This document shows positions 31,240-32,671 of a DNA stretch of 32,671 nt, piece by piece. Below the pieces are notes generated by a model. That model was given only the letters and a program-made list of their open reading frames with translations, did not search any database and was not told the origin of the DNA. The position numbers and the translations under genes are program-made. This DNA comes from Candidatus Sabulitectum sp. (GTDB lineage: Bacteria; Fermentibacterota; Fermentibacteria; Fermentibacterales; JCC-6): assembly GCA_021107435.1 (NCBI GenBank), contig JAIOSV010000022.1:1-32671 (forward strand), in the 5' to 3' direction. Position 1 is the stretch's first letter; the number at the start of each line of letters is the position of its first letter.

Positions 31240-32671
31240 TTACACGATGCTGATCACAACAGTGTAGCATCCGGTAATATCTCCATTCACCTCCTGCTCT
31301 ATACGCAAGTAAAAATTGGAGCCTGATCTTGCCTTCTCGGGAGCAGTTATCTTGATTTTCAGGGGAGTGGACTCTTTAGGCTCAAGGTAAATCCTCTTCA
31401 AGTGACGCCATGCTATTGTTTTTTCCGTCATTCTGGGCAAAAAGGCTCTTTCACCAAATTCCCGGTGAAGTTCGTAGTCTATTTCTCTTGGTTGAACCAG
31501 AGGTCCCCAGACTTTCTCAAAGGGAATAATTTTCCTTTTGCGAACAAGATTGAAGGAACGCTTCTCACCCAGCTTTATTTTCACCTGAGGAGCAAGTACC
31601 TCAGGCGGGAAGCCGAAGATGGGTAAGCGCGGTACATAATCAAGCCTGAAATGCAGATCCGTTTTCAGTCTGGCAATACCATCGAACGGCAGAGCAATTC
31701 CAATTTCCAATTCTGCAGTTGAGCCTTCATTCAATGTAACAACATGAACATTACGGGCGGCGATGTTGTTTTCCCAGCGAATGTTAAATGGATAAACCAT
31801 TGGATCCAGGCTATTGGAGTCCTCTGGATCGTCATTGATAAAGGCAACGGCAAGAAGGCACTGATGAGCTGGATCTGAAACTCCGGCTACTGGAGCAGGA
31901 ACCCATTCAACAAACGGTGCCTGAGCACTGGAATTGGCAGGAACTGTAAAAGCGTTTGTCGGATTGGGGTGTCCGCTTGTAGATGGTATCAACTGCCAGT
32001 TTGATGATGCGAAGCCGGCATGAGGATCTGCCCAGTAGTAACGAACTTTTGCATTGGTAATTCCGACATCGCTTCGATTATGCACATTGGCTGATACATG
32101 ATTGATCGCCCCGAACACTGGATTCACATCAACAGAGCCATAAGGTGGCGCGTCAACAAGAATATCCGGGCTGGCCCATAATGAATCACTGTACTGTTCA
32201 CCGTTATCACTCGCGGAGTCCCTGATCCAGAGATCGCCTATCCCCTTCAAAGGCGCCATCTGGCGGAAGTAGGCCAGGTTTGTACCATAGATGGGCGTTA
32301 TATAGGGTTCAAGAGGGATATGAACATACTCCCCATAGCTACCCCACTTGCTCCTGACCTTTGTGCAATTCCCGGCAGAATCAACATCCCAGACCCTACC
32401 GGTGTGTGTCGTTACATTGTAGGAATCGCGATAGCGAATCACATCCCCGCGTCTTACTGATCCTGAAGCAACCGGGATACAGTTATCGCTCAATATCTGA
32501 TCAACATCACTGTGATTTCCAATCCAGTAACGTCGTGGAATGAATGTAAAGCCCCAGCAATTATATCTCTCAGTGCGTCCCAGCTGCTCCTCTGTCTGGT
32601 CAACATGTTTATAGTACTGAACTTTTGGAATCAGATAAGGATCTGTTTCCGGGGTCACAGCACCACCCAAA
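31240..32671 (-). CDS. Large protein with papain-like N-terminal and CARDB-like domains, 5' end missing
   Basis: The frame is open to the right edge, so the true start is probably outside the window; the first codon that could serve is a TTG at 32670. The N-terminal part has a papain/NlpC-P60-like layout: ERYNCWGFTF with a candidate nucleophile Cys38 (window numbering), SVRRGDVIRYRD, then THTGRVWDV with a candidate histidine and KVRSKWGSYGEYVH. Around residues 175-300 is a CARDB/APHP-like beta domain (VFGAINHVSANVHNRSDVG then NAKVRYYWADP), often involved in extracellular adhesion. The remainder is beta-rich and unassigned and ends without a FlgD-type sorting domain. It may be a secreted amidase or peptidase. 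Confidence 0.7.
   Translation of the reverse strand, partial: LGGAVTPETDPYLIPKVQYYKHVDQTEEQLGRTERYNCWGFTFIPRRYWIGNHSDVDQILSDNCIPVASGSVRRGDVIRYRDSYNVTTHTGRVWDVDSAGNCTKVRSKWGSYGEYVHIPLEPYITPIYGTNLAYFRQMAPLKGIGDLWIRDSASDNGEQYSDSLWASPDILVDAPPYGSVDVNPVFGAINHVSANVHNRSDVGITNAKVRYYWADPHAGFASSNWQLIPSTSGHPNPTNAFTVPANSSAQAPFVEWVPAPVAGVSDPAHQCLLAVAFINDDPEDSNSLDPMVYPFNIRWENNIAARNVHVVTLNEGSTAELEIGIALPFDGIARLKTDLHFRLDYVPRLPIFGFPPEVLAPQVKIKLGEKRSFNLVRKRKIIPFEKVWGPLVQPREIDYELHREFGERAFLPRMTEKTIAWRHLKRIYLEPKESTPLKIKITAPEKARSGSNFYLRIEQEVNGDITGCYTVVISIV

Overview
The window looks like chromosomal DNA from an uncultured Gram-negative bacterium of the FCB group or a neighbouring candidate phylum (Fermentibacterota, Cloacimonadota and WOR-3 are the kind of lineage I have in mind; this is inferred from style, not from a marker gene). 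Four intact secreted proteins (a C25-like peptidase, two beta-propellers and an LVIVD-repeat protein) end in the same FlgD/type IX-secretion-like C-terminal domain, and a fifth, broken copy of that domain lies at 4575-4784. Housekeeping genes are few: pyruvate kinase (pyk) and an HtrA/DegP periplasmic protease.

Layout. 1-4.8 kb: secreted proteins (partial gene, unknown secreted protein, C25-like peptidase, small exported protein) and the sorting-domain relic. 4.8-9.3 kb: five same-strand accessory enzymes (GNAT acetyltransferase, two resistance-type nucleotidyltransferases, a HExxH metallopeptidase, an aspartate/glutamate-family racemase). 9.4-10.7 kb: a seven-repeat beta-propeller. 11.1-18.8 kb: two minus-strand operons. 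The downstream one has its own promoter and encodes a patatin-like lipase, an unknown 196-residue protein and a ComEC-like metallo-beta-lactamase-fold protein. The upstream one is tightly packed and encodes a caspase/legumain-like protease with a Lys-Glu-x triplet-repeat tail, a degenerate ATP-grasp-like protein, a papain-like cysteine protein, a small SGRxxPxW protein and an intact ATP-grasp ligase. This pair of operons is the best candidate in the window for an undescribed system: either a peptide-modifying pathway in which an ATP-grasp pair acts on the KEx tail or on the small partner protein, or a conflict/defence module with protease and lipase effectors. Neither function is shown by the sequence alone.

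19.3-25.9 kb: a truncated AbiEi-like regulator, HtrA, the LVIVD protein, a SAM methyltransferase and pyk. The methyltransferase lies between intact pyk and a decayed second copy of the pyk 3' end, which suggests an insertion that displaced the original 3' end. 26-28 kb: a repeat-rich scar with a 100-bp direct repeat present twice (about 95 percent identical, 1699 bp apart), a truncated UPF0178 gene next to one copy and a frameshifted relic of a zinc-binding/IS91-type transposase next to the other. A shorter relic of the same transposase lies at 10935-10982. 28-32.7 kb: a PQQ-type beta-propeller, a DUF6544-like membrane-anchored protein, and a partial secreted papain-like/CARDB-like protein running off the right edge. 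I saw no rRNA, tRNA or CRISPR array.
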